Counted from the first letter of the stretch, positions 1 through 8,328 are shown. The stretch: DNA of 33,113 nucleotides from JAVWGW01 sp036655915 (GCA_036655915.1 JAVVPE010000014.1:1-33113), one strand, 5' to 3'. A program made the numbers and translations. Notes: generated by a model from the letters alone, not told the origin.

Positions 1-2
1 CG

Positions 3-83
3 GGACGGCTTGAAACCTATAGCCTCAATGAAGCGAAGGCGCATTGTGGCTTGGCCGATGAGGGTATCCAACCAAGCAGTTAA
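3..83 (+). CDS. Possible 3' end of an unidentified gene (partial)
   Basis: The third plus-strand frame is open from the window edge to a TAA at 81-83 and reads as a 26-residue C-terminus ending ADEGIQPSS. The residue mix is protein-like, but the stretch is too short to assign to a family. It would be convergent with sstT, which ends at 159. Frame 1 is also open here (to 174), so the reading frame is not certain. No intrinsic terminator with a T tract follows; only a 10-bp palindrome (91-100) and a 16-bp palindrome (145-160) lie between the two genes. Confidence 0.3.
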   Translation, partial: GRLETYSLNEAKAHCGLADEGIQPSS

Positions 84-144
84 ACCCTGCTCAAGCTTGA
101 CAAGCCTATCGCGTCGAATAGTTCATCAGCCAAGTCGCTTCCAT

Positions 145-160
145 AATCGAACGTTCGATT
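145..160. repeat. 16-bp perfect palindrome at the sstT stop codon
   Basis: AATCGAACGTTCGATT is identical to its own reverse complement. It overlaps the last bases of the sstT stop codon (159-161, minus strand). As RNA it could fold with a 6-bp stem and an ACGT loop, but no T run follows on either strand, so it is a poor intrinsic terminator. A binding site for a dimeric protein is an alternative. Function unknown. Confidence 0.45.
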
Positions 161-1385
161 ACTCGTGGTCGTGAAACACCACTTCTTTGCCCTGTTTTTT
201 CCAGGTGCGGTATTCTGCGGTGGCGGTAAATAGTACGTCGGAAGAGGAATTGAGGGCGGTTTCGCAGGAATCCTGGATGACGCCGATAATGAAGCCGATG
301 GCAACCACCTGCATAGCAACATCGTTGGGGATGCCGAAAAGCGAACAGGCCAGCGGAATCAGCAGCAAGGATCCGCCTGCCACCCCTGAAGCGCCACAGG
401 CTGAAACTGCCGCCAAAACCGAGAGGATAACTGCCGAGGGGAAATCTACCGCAATGCCCAAGGTATGTGCCGCGGCCATGGTCATAACGGTAATGGTTAC
501 CGCCGCGCCCGCCATATTGATGGTGGCACCCAGTGGGATAGATACCGAATAGTTGTCTTTATCAAGGCCGAGTTTGCGGCAAAGTTCCATGTTAACGGGA
601 ATGTTGGCCGCCGAACTGCGGGTGAAAAATGCGGTGACGCCACTATCTTTAAGGCAGCGCAAAACTAAGGGGTAGGGGTTTTTGCGAATGTTGAGAAACA
701 CGATCAAGGGATTGGTTATCAGCGCGATAACCAACATGCAGCCCACAAGCAGCAAAATGAGCTGCCCGTATTCCGTGAAAATTTCTAAACCACTTGTAGA
801 GACGGAGGTGTACACCAGCCCCATGATGCCAAAGGGTGCCACGTTGATAATCCAGCGCACCACTAAAGATACGGCATCAGAAATATTGGTGAAGATGGTT
901 TTCGTGCTTTGCGCCGCCATGCGCAGTGCGATGCCCAGTACGACCGCCCAGGCCAAAATGCCGATATAGTTGGCTTTCACCAGCGCATCGACGGGGTTGG
1001 CCACCACGTTCATCAGCAGCGCCATCAGCACTTCGCCCACGCCGCCCGGAGCGCCTTGTTCTGCAGCTTGCGTAAGCGTAATCGATACGGGGAACAGAAA
1101 ACTTGCTGCCACCGCCACCAAGGCCGCCACCAGCGTGCTTATCATATAAAGAAGGATTACGCCCGACATGGACCCCGCCGATTTTGCATTGGCAAGGGCG
1201 CTTATTACCAAGAAGAAAACAAGGATGGGTGCCACCGCTTTAAGCGCGGAAACAAACAGCGTGCCCAGTAGGGTGAAAACCTCAAGGTGAGGGAAAAAGA
1301 TACCCACAACGGCACCGATAACAAGGCCCACCACGATACGCTTAATAAGGCTGATATTGTTCCATTTCTGCAGGATCTGTTTCAC
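159..1385 (-). CDS. sstT: Serine/threonine:Na+ symporter SstT
   Basis: A 408-residue cytoplasmic-membrane transporter of the dicarboxylate/amino acid:cation symporter family, importing serine and threonine with Na+. The protein follows the SstT pattern closely. The N-terminal segment contains LLGTLFVSALKAVAPILV. The re-entrant-loop and substrate regions contain FFTRSSAANIPVNMELC (about residues 255-272), SIPLGATINMAGAA and GASGVAGGSLLLIPLAC. The C-terminal signature is QDSCETALNSSSDVLFTA. Length is normal for the family. The start is GTG, chosen because AGAAGGGA lies at a normal distance upstream. A possible -10 element TATGAT sits on the minus strand at 1477-1482, but no good -35 accompanies it. 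The gene is followed by a 16-bp palindrome and is in the same direction as the MATE gene, 189 bases upstream. Confidence 0.95.
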   Translation of the reverse strand: MKQILQKWNNISLIKRIVVGLVIGAVVGIFFPHLEVFTLLGTLFVSALKAVAPILVFFLVISALANAKSAGSMSGVILLYMISTLVAALVAVAASFLFPVSITLTQAAEQGAPGGVGEVLMALLMNVVANPVDALVKANYIGILAWAVVLGIALRMAAQSTKTIFTNISDAVSLVVRWIINVAPFGIMGLVYTSVSTSGLEIFTEYGQLILLLVGCMLVIALITNPLIVFLNIRKNPYPLVLRCLKDSGVTAFFTRSSAANIPVNMELCRKLGLDKDNYSVSIPLGATINMAGAAVTITVMTMAAAHTLGIAVDFPSAVILSVLAAVSACGASGVAGGSLLLIPLACSLFGIPNDVAMQVVAIGFIIGVIQDSCETALNSSSDVLFTATAEYRTWKKQGKEVVFHDHE

Positions 1386-1574
1386 AATTACTATCCCTTC
1401 TAGGGGGCGTGCTCAGGGCGCGCTAAGTCATGTATGCCGGCACGCTTTTTCGACGTGCAACGAATAGAGTGCGGGCATCATAACAGACTTTCAAACGCAG
1501 CAAACGGCCAGTTTTCACAAGCCGTTATGCGTGTTTAACGGGCGGGTAAACGGCGTGTGTTTGGGGCATCTTCA

Positions 1575-3089
1575 TCATTTCCTCAAACTACCCGCCGCCT
1601 GCGCCTCAAGGGCTTTTGCAGCGCGCGAACGTGCAATCTGCTTATCAAGGCGCCGCCATTCGGCAAGCAGGAAGCCTCCCACAAGCAAAGTTGAAGTGAT
1701 GTCGGATATGGAAGGTGCAATAAACACACTTTGCAAGGCGCTGACCGGGATTATCTGCGGCAGCAGAATCGGGCAAATAAGCAGCAGCGGAATAAGAAAC
1801 AATATTTGGCGCGTCAGCGTAAGCACCGTGGCTTTGAAAGCTTGGCCGGTGGCATCAAAATAATTTGCTCCGATAATGGCCACGGGCAGTATCGGGATGA
1901 AAATAAGGTAGGCGATAAGCGCCCAGCTGGTGGCAGCGATATATTGTTCGGGCAACCCGAACAGGTGTGAATACATATCGGGCAGCAAAATCACAGATAG
2001 CCACAGCGGCGTGGTGATGGCGATGCCCATTAAAATAGCTTGGCGCAGCGTTGCTTTCATGCGGTCGTAGTTTTTGGCACCGTAGTTGTAGCCAATAATA
2101 GGCTGCGATCCCATGGAAAGCCCCATCGAGGGCATAACCACCAAAAGCCCCACGCTTGCCAACACGCGCATAACCGCCAGCGCGCCATCGGCACCCAGCG
2201 GGTCGGTGGCACCATAGAAGGTAAGCAGGTTGTTTTCTATCATGCTAGAAATGGCAAAACCCATTTCCATAATGGAAGGTGCCAAACCCAAGGCAAAAAT
2301 GCGCAAGGCAATTTTCGGCTTGATGGCCAGGCTTTTTAGCCGCAAAGGCATGGGGGAATTCTTCGACAGGAAAAATTGCATAACGAAGGCGGCCGAAATT
2401 CCCCAGGAAAGCAGCGTGGCAAAACCGGCGCCGAGCATGCCCCAGCCAAACACGATGATAAATAGGTAGCCCAAAACAATGTTGGCCCCCGTGCCGATAA
2501 GCATGGAACCCAAGGCGCGGTTGGGGTGGCCCGCCGTTCTGATGAAGTTGTTCATGCCGAAGCTGATAAATTGCAAGGGGCAGCCGATAACGATAATGCT
2601 TACAAAGGTTTTGGCGTAGGGCATTACAATATCGTCAGCACCGGAATAGCGCAGGATGGGGTCCATGGCCACCGCCGCGATAATCCAGATGGCGACTGAA
2701 ACCAAAAGTAAAAGGGTGAAAGCGTTGCCCAAAACGCGCTGCGCCACCTGTTTTTTGCCTTCACCTAACTTGATGGCGCATACCGCATTGCCGCCCACAC
2801 CAACAAGCATGGCCAGCGCAATGATGGCTGTCATAAGGGGATTGGCCACCGTGGTGGCCGCCAAGCCGTCGGGCCCCACCGCGTGGCCAACATATACGGC
2901 GTCGATAACGTTGTAGAGCATCTGGACCAGCACGCCAATGACGGCAGGAACCGAAAACTCCAGCAGAAGCTTAAACGTGCTTTCGGTGCCCATGCGGTCT
3001 ATTTTCGCATCGGTTTGGGCGGGCATAGCTATTTCTGTATGCGGTTCTGTTTGTGGTGCGTGCGTGGATGTTTCCTGTGTGAGTTTCAT
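1575..3089 (-). CDS. MATE-family multidrug/metabolite exporter
   Basis: About 504 residues with twelve predicted membrane helices in two homologous halves, typical of the MATE (NorM/DinF-like) cation-coupled exporters. Recognisable segments are FSVPAVIGVLVQMLYNVIDAVYVG at the first helix pair, GADDIVMPYAKTFVSI and FGMNNFIRTAGHPNRALG in the first half, and GLSMGSQPIIGYNYGAKN at the start of the second half. The reading frame stays open to 3191, but I place the start at the ATG at 3089: GGTGAAA stands just upstream of it and the 34 extra residues upstream look non-coding. An acidic, Thr-rich cytoplasmic tail of about 35 residues precedes helix 1. The substrate cannot be predicted. A structured leader lies upstream (3090-3236). 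Confidence 0.9.
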   Translation of the reverse strand: MKLTQETSTHAPQTEPHTEIAMPAQTDAKIDRMGTESTFKLLLEFSVPAVIGVLVQMLYNVIDAVYVGHAVGPDGLAATTVANPLMTAIIALAMLVGVGGNAVCAIKLGEGKKQVAQRVLGNAFTLLLLVSVAIWIIAAVAMDPILRYSGADDIVMPYAKTFVSIIVIGCPLQFISFGMNNFIRTAGHPNRALGSMLIGTGANIVLGYLFIIVFGWGMLGAGFATLLSWGISAAFVMQFFLSKNSPMPLRLKSLAIKPKIALRIFALGLAPSIMEMGFAISSMIENNLLTFYGATDPLGADGALAVMRVLASVGLLVVMPSMGLSMGSQPIIGYNYGAKNYDRMKATLRQAILMGIAITTPLWLSVILLPDMYSHLFGLPEQYIAATSWALIAYLIFIPILPVAIIGANYFDATGQAFKATVLTLTRQILFLIPLLLICPILLPQIIPVSALQSVFIAPSISDITSTLLVGGFLLAEWRRLDKQIARSRAAKALEAQAAGSLRK

Positions 3090-3236
3090 ATTTTCACCAT
3101 AAAAATGCCCGCTACATCGAAGGAATCGGATGCAGTGCGGGTGAGTTTCTGTGCGGGGGCTGCCGGGTTGTCCCGGATAACATAGGTGCAAAGCAAATCA
3201 TTTGTGCTCGGGTCATCCCAAGCTCACTTTAGTATA
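3090..3236 (-). promoter_or_regulatory. Structured leader and possible promoter of the MATE gene
   Basis: On the minus strand a -10-like TATACT lies at 3231-3236, about 140 bases before the MATE start; no convincing -35 accompanies it. The presumed transcript would begin with a 7-bp hairpin (3206-3223, one G-U pair, 4-base loop), then CAAAT/ATTTG, then CCGGG-TTGT-CCCGG (3163-3176, plus-strand reading), and could form a CCCGC/GCGGG pairing close to the ribosome binding site followed by CATTTTTA. The number of helices for such a short stretch suggests a regulatory leader, but it matches no riboswitch class I can recognise. Confidence 0.3.
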
Positions 3237-3239
3237 GGG

Positions 3240-3446
3240 CAGCTTTCAAAAAAGGGGAGAGCCACCATATTTCTCGCACAATTTGTCGTGTTATGAAACT
3301 TTCTTTCGTAGCACTATGCCGTCTACCTGGCCGCAGCGCCCGCCCGTGCGCGATACGTGAGGGGGTAGGTTCCATTTACCGATGGATAAGCCCCTACACT
3401 AGCGATGGATTCTGTGGGGACTTTTCTTTGCTAAAGTGTTTTATCG
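3240..3446 (+). promoter_or_regulatory. Leader region upstream of the ech operon
   Basis: This gene-free stretch separates the divergent MATE gene and ech operon. Within it, GGGG (3361-3364) can pair with CCCC (3391-3394), enclosing a TCCAT/ATGGA hairpin (3371-3387). ACACTAGC (3396-3403) can pair with GCTA-AA-GTGT (3430-3439). GATGGAT occurs twice (3381-3387 and 3404-3410). Together with the terminator directly downstream this resembles a transcription-attenuation leader. No clear -35/-10 pair is visible, and the fold is a by-eye reading. Confidence 0.35.
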
Positions 3447-3471
3447 AGCGACATCCTCTGTCGCTTTTTTT
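3447..3471 (+). terminator. Intrinsic terminator or attenuator just upstream of echA
   Basis: AGCGACA (3447-3453), loop TCCTC, TGTCGCT (3459-3465), then a run of seven T (3465-3471): a textbook intrinsic terminator on the plus strand. It lies only 29 bases before the echA start. No plus-strand gene upstream obviously needs termination, since the MATE gene runs the other way. It is therefore a good candidate for a regulated attenuator of the hydrogenase operon. Confidence 0.75.
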
Positions 3472-3500
3472 GTTAGCCGTTTATTGAAGGGGGAAGACAC

Positions 3501-5417
3501 GTGGAACTAATCGGATTTCTGATCCTGTTCCCGCTTGTTGTTGCCGCAGTGCTTTTGTGCGTGAAGAACAATCAAGCGAGAAAAGTGATTGTAGGAGTTT
3601 CCGCTTTGGCTGTTGGCGCTGTGTCGCTGGCACTGGTGGGAACCTATCTGGGTACTGCGGGGGTGTTTTTTGAATTCTCGTCACCTATCGTCGATTACCT
3701 TTGTACAGGGGTAAGCATCGCCATTGGCATCTGCGTTCTGGTGTATGGCATCCGCTACAAAAACATTGTGGCCTCCCTTTTAGCCGTTATCCAAACGGCG
3801 GGCGCCATCGTTTTTGAGGCGCTGTTTGCCCATGGTGCGCCTGTGGCCAGCGGCCTTTATGTGGATTCGCTTTCGCTGCTTATGGCCTTTGTCATCGGCG
3901 TTATCGGGTCGGCCATCTGCTTTTATGCCCTGGGCTATATGGAAGATTTCCAGGCGCATCACGAAGACCAGCGCGATCGTCGCCCGCTGTTCTTCGCGCT
4001 GATGTTCCTCTTTCTTTCGGCCATGTTTGGCATCGTGTTTGCCAACAATATGGTGTGGCTGTTCACCGCATGGGAAGTGACCACGGTCTGTTCGTTTTTG
4101 CTTATCGGTTACACGAAAACAGACGAAGCTATCACCAATGCATTTCGTCAGATCATCATGAACATGCTGGGTGGCATTGCCTTTTTGGCGGCGCTTTATT
4201 ACTGCGCTATCACCCTGGAAACCCTTTCGTTTTCCGAATTTCTTGCCATGGGCACGGCCATGCCCGGCCTGTTTGTGTTCCCGGTAACCGCCCTGGCATT
4301 TGCCGGCATCACCAAAGCGGCACAGATGCCGTTTCACACCTGGCTTCTGGGTGCCATGGTTGCCCCAACGCCCACTTCAGCACTGCTGCATTCTTCCACC
4401 ATGGTTAAGGCGGGCGTGTTCTTGCTGCTTAAGTTGGCTCCCATTTTGTCGGTGTGCTTGGTTCCCGGCGTGATGGTGGTTGTTGTGGGTGGCGTGACCT
4501 TCGCCCTGTGTTCGTTCATGGCCATTTCGCAGAGCAACGCCAAACGCGTGTTGGCCTATTCCACCATTGCCAACCTAGGCTTGATCGTTGCCTGTGCTGG
4601 CGTGGGCACTCCTGAAGCGGTGTGGGCGGGTATGTTCTTGCTGTTATTCCACGCCATTGCCAAATCTTTGCTGTTCTTGTGCGTCGGCACGGCCGAACAC
4701 CACATTGGCAGCCGCAACATCGAAGACATGGATCTGCTGTTTGAGCGTATGCCGCGTTTGGCGCGCGCCATGATGCTGGGCATCATGTGCATGTTTATAG
4801 CACCTTTCGGCATGCTGATTGCGAAGTGGGCTACCCTGGTATCCTTTGTTGAAACAGGGCAGGTGGCGCTTATTATCCTGCTGGCCTTTGGGTCGGCTGC
4901 CACCTTCTTGTTCTGGGCAAAGTGGCTGGGCAAACTTGCCGGTATCGCCGGAGAAACCGCCGATCAAGAAAAGACGGTTCACCGCAACGAATGGGTTGCC
5001 ATCGGCCTTATGGCGGTGCTTCTTATCGCATCCTGCGTGTGCTTGCCTCTTATTTCGTGGATGCTTGTTGAACCCTACATCTTCGGGGTATACGGATCGA
5101 TTGCCTGGGGCATTTCCACCGACAATCTGTGGATCGCCAGTGTTTCTGTCATCTTCATCGCCGTGGTGCTGTTTGCGGGGCTGGGCAAAACCAAGGCGAA
5201 GAAGGCTGAAATCTATCTTTCTGGTGTGAGTGTCGACAACGAAAATCGTACCTTTCGCAATTCGATGTCGCAGGAAACACAAGCGACTGCACGCAATTGG
5301 TATATGGAATCTATTTTTGGTGAAAAACGTATCGCGCCTGTTGGTTCAATCTGTTGCACCTTGGTGATGGTTGTCGCATTTGCGGCCGCCGCCACTTCGA
5401 TGCTCGGATTGCTGTAG
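3501..5417 (+). CDS. echA: Ech hydrogenase subunit A (NuoL/antiporter-like)
   Basis: A 638-residue polytopic membrane protein, the ion-translocating antiporter-like subunit of the energy-converting [NiFe] hydrogenase, homologous to complex I NuoL. Visible signatures are the WEVTTVCSFLLIGY helix with the conserved Trp-Glu (about residue 190), KAAQMPFHTWL (about 272) and HSSTMVKAGVFLLLK (about 297), which carry the channel lysines. About fourteen or more hydrophobic helices are present, and the C-terminal part (TARNWYMESIFGEKRI) is cytosolic before a last helix. The start is GTG, preceded by GAAGGGGGAAG. It is the first gene of the six-gene ech operon; echB follows 15 bases downstream. Length is typical for EchA. 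Confidence 0.93.
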   Translation: MELIGFLILFPLVVAAVLLCVKNNQARKVIVGVSALAVGAVSLALVGTYLGTAGVFFEFSSPIVDYLCTGVSIAIGICVLVYGIRYKNIVASLLAVIQTAGAIVFEALFAHGAPVASGLYVDSLSLLMAFVIGVIGSAICFYALGYMEDFQAHHEDQRDRRPLFFALMFLFLSAMFGIVFANNMVWLFTAWEVTTVCSFLLIGYTKTDEAITNAFRQIIMNMLGGIAFLAALYYCAITLETLSFSEFLAMGTAMPGLFVFPVTALAFAGITKAAQMPFHTWLLGAMVAPTPTSALLHSSTMVKAGVFLLLKLAPILSVCLVPGVMVVVVGGVTFALCSFMAISQSNAKRVLAYSTIANLGLIVACAGVGTPEAVWAGMFLLLFHAIAKSLLFLCVGTAEHHIGSRNIEDMDLLFERMPRLARAMMLGIMCMFIAPFGMLIAKWATLVSFVETGQVALIILLAFGSAATFLFWAKWLGKLAGIAGETADQEKTVHRNEWVAIGLMAVLLIASCVCLPLISWMLVEPYIFGVYGSIAWGISTDNLWIASVSVIFIAVVLFAGLGKTKAKKAEIYLSGVSVDNENRTFRNSMSQETQATARNWYMESIFGEKRIAPVGSICCTLVMVVAFAAAATSMLGLL

Positions 5418-5432
5418 GGGAGGAGACCACCT

Positions 5433-6314
5433 ATGTATATGTTTGGAAACATCATCCCCATCATCGTTGCAACCATCGCTTTTGCCCTTTTGGCTCCCGT
5501 GTTAGGCTGCCTGCTTGCCGGCGTCGACCGCATCATAACGGCGCGTATGCAAGGCCGCGTAGGACCGCCGCTGTTGCAGCCCTATTACGACGTGCGCAAG
5601 CTTATCGAAAAAGACAACGTGTCGGTCAATTCAACGGAAGGCACCTACATCATGTGCGCGCTGGTGTTCACCGTTTTGGCGGGTGGCATCTTCTTCGCCG
5701 GCGGCAATTTGCTCATGTCTATTTTCGTCATCACCTTATCGGCGCTGTTCTTTATTGTGGCTGCCTATTCCAGCCGCTCTCCCTATGCCGAATTAGGTGC
5801 AAGCCGCGAAACCGTGCAGGTCATGGCGTATGAGCCGATGGTGCTATTCGTTGCCGTTGGGTTCTTCATCGCTACGGGCACCCTTGATGTAAGCGGGGTT
5901 ATGCACTTGTCATCCCCCATCATCTGCAACGTGTGGGCAATCTTTCTTGGCTTTTTGTTTGTGCTGACCATCAAACTGCGCAAATCTCCTTTCGATCTTT
6001 CCTATTCGCATCATGCGCACCAGGAACTGGTTAAGGGCATCACCACCGAAATGAGTGGCAAAACGCTGGCCAAAGTGGAAATCATGCACTGGTGTGAAAA
6101 CATCTTGTTTCTTGGCTGGACGGGCATGTTCTTCATCTGGGCAAATCCGATTTCGTTCCTTGTTGCCTTCGTTGCTGTTTTAGTGATCTACTTTTTGGAA
6201 ATCTGGATCGACAACAACTTCGCCCGCGTCAAGTGGCAGCTCATGTTGAAATTGGCATGGATTGTCGCACTTGTTCTTGGTGGGTTAAACATTGCGATCC
6301 TCGTGTACCTGTAA
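5433..6314 (+). CDS. echB: Ech hydrogenase subunit B (NuoH-like)
   Basis: A 293-residue membrane subunit homologous to complex I NuoH. It forms the connection between the membrane arm and the catalytic Fe-S/NiFe module. Signatures are RMQGRVGPPLLQPYYDVRKL (about residues 38-57), SPYAELGASRETVQVMAYEP and the cytosolic loop KSPFDLSYSHHAHQELVKG (about 183-201) with TEMSGKT after it, both rich in the conserved charged residues of this family. About eight helices are visible. The ATG is preceded by GGGGAGGAGA. The stop codon forms part of the strong ribosome binding site TAAGGAG of echC. Confidence 0.93.
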   Translation: MYMFGNIIPIIVATIAFALLAPVLGCLLAGVDRIITARMQGRVGPPLLQPYYDVRKLIEKDNVSVNSTEGTYIMCALVFTVLAGGIFFAGGNLLMSIFVITLSALFFIVAAYSSRSPYAELGASRETVQVMAYEPMVLFVAVGFFIATGTLDVSGVMHLSSPIICNVWAIFLGFLFVLTIKLRKSPFDLSYSHHAHQELVKGITTEMSGKTLAKVEIMHWCENILFLGWTGMFFIWANPISFLVAFVAVLVIYFLEIWIDNNFARVKWQLMLKLAWIVALVLGGLNIAILVYL

Positions 6315-6325
6315 GGAGCAAGCCT

Positions 6326-6769
6326 ATGTCTTACGCAACAAAATCTCCGTGGGTTATCCACTACGATGCCAGCAGCTGTAATGGTTGCGATATCGAAGTG
6401 CTGGCCGCGCTGTGCCCGGGTTACGATGTGGAACGCTTTGGCATCATCAACACCGGCAACCCCAAGCATGCCGATATTTTCTTAGTAACGGGAAGTGTGA
6501 ACGAACGCAATATCAAGGTTGTGCAAGAAATTTACAACCAGATGATTGAACCAAAAGTGGTCATCGCCTGTGGTATCTGTGCGTGTTCAGCCGGTATTTT
6601 CCACGATTGCTACAACGTTATCGGTGGCGTTGACCAGGCTATACCGGTTGATGTATACGCACCGGGCTGTGCCGTGCGCCCCGAAGCTATCATAGATGCC
6701 GTGGTGCAGGGTTTGGCCATTCTCGATGAAAAATCAAAAGCCTTAAGCGCTCAGAAAAAGGGGGCATAA
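6326..6769 (+). CDS. echC: Ech hydrogenase small subunit C (NuoB-like)
   Basis: A 147-residue [NiFe] hydrogenase small subunit carrying the single proximal [4Fe-4S] cluster, equivalent to NuoB. The expected ligands are in place: C18 and C21 in SSCNGC, C85 in ACGICAC and C115 in YAPGCAVRPE. The frame is open further upstream, but the ATG at 6326 is chosen because TAAGGAG lies eight bases before it and homologous proteins begin close to this point (KSPWVIHYDASSCNGCD). Two extra cysteines (C87, C95) surround C85. The gene sits between echB and echD with one base before echD. Confidence 0.93.
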   Translation: MSYATKSPWVIHYDASSCNGCDIEVLAALCPGYDVERFGIINTGNPKHADIFLVTGSVNERNIKVVQEIYNQMIEPKVVIACGICACSAGIFHDCYNVIGGVDQAIPVDVYAPGCAVRPEAIIDAVVQGLAILDEKSKALSAQKKGA

Positions 6770-6770
6770 C

Positions 6771-7232
6771 ATGAGCCTGGATATAAAATATTTGCCCTTG
6801 GAACTGGGTGCTCTTTTAGAGTGTTCCGCCACGCATAAGGCGCAAGGGTATCGCTTCTTGCAGATGCTCTGTGTCAACACCGATGAAGGTATCGATTTGC
6901 AATACTCCTTCATGAAAGATTCCCTTATCGAAAACTATACGATTCCCGCCGTGAAGCACGATGTGAAAGTTCCTTCCATCACCGGTGATTTTATCGCAGC
7001 CTTTGTTTTTGAAAATGAAGCGCACGACCTCTTTGGCGTGCAGATTGAAAACATTGCCATCGATTTTGGGGGCCGATTCTACGATGTTTCCGTCAACGAA
7101 CCGATGACCGTCATTTCGCCCGCACAAAAAGAAGCGCGCGAAAAAGCGGCCAAGATTGCTGCTGCCAAAGCCGCTAAGGCCGCCGCTGCTCAAGCAGCCG
7201 CACCCGCAGCCACCGAAGAGAAGGGTGAATAA
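6771..7232 (+). CDS. echD: Ech hydrogenase subunit D (NuoC-like) with Ala/Lys-rich tail
   Basis: A 153-residue protein. Residues 1-115 match the small NuoC-like EchD subunit, with NEAHDLFGVQI (about 82-92) corresponding to the conserved His-Asp-x-Phe-Gly region of the family. The remaining 37 residues (117-153) are almost entirely Ala, Lys, Glu and Gln with repeated AAKAAK units and end in TEEKGE. This tail is unlike the compact core and probably forms a charged helix or coiled coil. It lies one base after echC, and AAGGGTGAATAAC at its end supplies the ribosome binding site for echE. Confidence 0.88.
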   Translation: MSLDIKYLPLELGALLECSATHKAQGYRFLQMLCVNTDEGIDLQYSFMKDSLIENYTIPAVKHDVKVPSITGDFIAAFVFENEAHDLFGVQIENIAIDFGGRFYDVSVNEPMTVISPAQKEAREKAAKIAAAKAAKAAAAQAAAPAATEEKGE

Positions 7233-7233
7233 C

Positions 7234-8322
7234 ATGGGAAAAGCAACCGTCATTCCTTTCGGTCCGCAGCACCCCGTATTGCCAGAACCGCTTCACCTCG
7301 ACCTTGTGGTTGAAGATGAAACCGTCATAGAAGCCATCCCCCAGATTGGATTTATTCATCGCGGGCTGGAAAAACTGGTTGAAACGCGCGATTACAATCA
7401 GTTCATCTATGTGGCAGAACGCATTTGCGGCATCTGCGCCTTCGGTCATTCCATGGGTTACGCCGAAACGGTTGAACGCCTGATGGGTGTCGAAATTCCG
7501 CGTCGCGCCGAATACCTGCGCGTTATCTGGCATGAACTTTCGCGTATCCATTCCCACGTGCTGTGGATGGGCCTTGCTGCCGATGCCTTCGGCTATGAAA
7601 GCCTGTTCATGCACTGCTGGCGCCTGCGCGAACGCGTCTTGGATATATTCGAGGCCACCACGGGCGGCCGTGTCATTTTGTCCGTCGTTGCCGTCGGTGG
7701 GGTCGTGCGCGATATCGATTCGACCATGCTGCGCTCCATCGTTGACAAGCTTGAAGGCATTAAGCACGATTATGCCCAGATATGCAACGCGTTTCTTAAA
7801 GATAGCTCCGTTAAAAACCGCACGGTTGGTGTGGGTCATATCAGCCACGAAGCGGCAGTGGCGCAGGGCATGGTCGGACCGTTTGCGCGCGCATCAAACG
7901 TTAACAACGACGTGCGCAGCTTGGGCCTGGGCGGCTATGGCGATCTTGCCGATTTCCAGCCGATTTTAGATGCGCAGGGCGATTGCTATGCGCGCGTGAA
8001 GGTGCGTGCCTTAGAGGTGCTGCAAGCCATCGACATCATTGAAGAAATGATTGCCAAAATTCCTGAAGGGGAAGTGTTTGTCGAGGTTAAGGGGTCTCCG
8101 GCCGCAGGCGCTCAGGCGTGTAACCTTGTCGAACAGCCGCGTGGCGAATGCTATTACTACGCCCAGGGCAACGGCACGAAGTTCCTTGAACGCATGCGTA
8201 TGCGCACCCCTACCTCGCAAAACCTGGCAGGCATGACCACGGCGTTGGCGGGTTGCGATTTGGCTGATGTCAATATGATCGTATTGACCATCGATCCCTG
8301 TATCAGCTGTTCGGAAAGGTAG
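7234..8322 (+). CDS. echE: Ech hydrogenase large (catalytic) subunit E
   Basis: A 362-residue [NiFe] hydrogenase large subunit of group 4, homologous to NuoD, holding the Ni-Fe(CN)2CO site that interconverts H2 and protons. Both cysteine pairs are present: C65 and C68 in ERICGICAFGHS, and C356 and C359 in the C-terminal DPCISC. This separates a real hydrogenase from the cysteine-less NuoD of complex I. GPQHPVLPEPLHLDL near the N-terminus and IGFIHRGLEKL are characteristic. The start is the ATG at 7234 after AAGGGTG; a longer frame begins inside echD and is rejected. Only three residues follow the last cysteine, so there is no long C-terminal extension to cleave during maturation. No hyp maturation genes lie in this window. 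Confidence 0.95.
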   Translation: MGKATVIPFGPQHPVLPEPLHLDLVVEDETVIEAIPQIGFIHRGLEKLVETRDYNQFIYVAERICGICAFGHSMGYAETVERLMGVEIPRRAEYLRVIWHELSRIHSHVLWMGLAADAFGYESLFMHCWRLRERVLDIFEATTGGRVILSVVAVGGVVRDIDSTMLRSIVDKLEGIKHDYAQICNAFLKDSSVKNRTVGVGHISHEAAVAQGMVGPFARASNVNNDVRSLGLGGYGDLADFQPILDAQGDCYARVKVRALEVLQAIDIIEEMIAKIPEGEVFVEVKGSPAAGAQACNLVEQPRGECYYYAQGNGTKFLERMRMRTPTSQNLAGMTTALAGCDLADVNMIVLTIDPCISCSER

Positions 8323-8328
8323 GGCGAC

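Noticed and set aside
85..170. Possible tRNA 3' half (GTTCGATTA-like T loop near 152-161)
   Set aside because: No matching acceptor stem, D arm or anticodon arm can be formed; the motif is part of the 16-bp palindrome.
3293..3487. 64-codon plus-strand frame upstream of echA
   Set aside because: It runs through the terminator hairpin, ends 14 bases before echA and has no protein-like character. I treat the stretch as a leader instead.
3780..5282. Long minus-strand frames (3780-4337 and 4644-5282) opposite echA
   Set aside because: They lie antisense to a clearly conserved NuoL-like gene, are rich in His, Gln and Arg as expected of shadow frames in GC-rich DNA, and show no family features.
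7174..7848. 225-codon minus-strand frame opposite echE
   Set aside because: Antisense shadow of the well-conserved hydrogenase large subunit; no ribosome binding site or recognisable domain.
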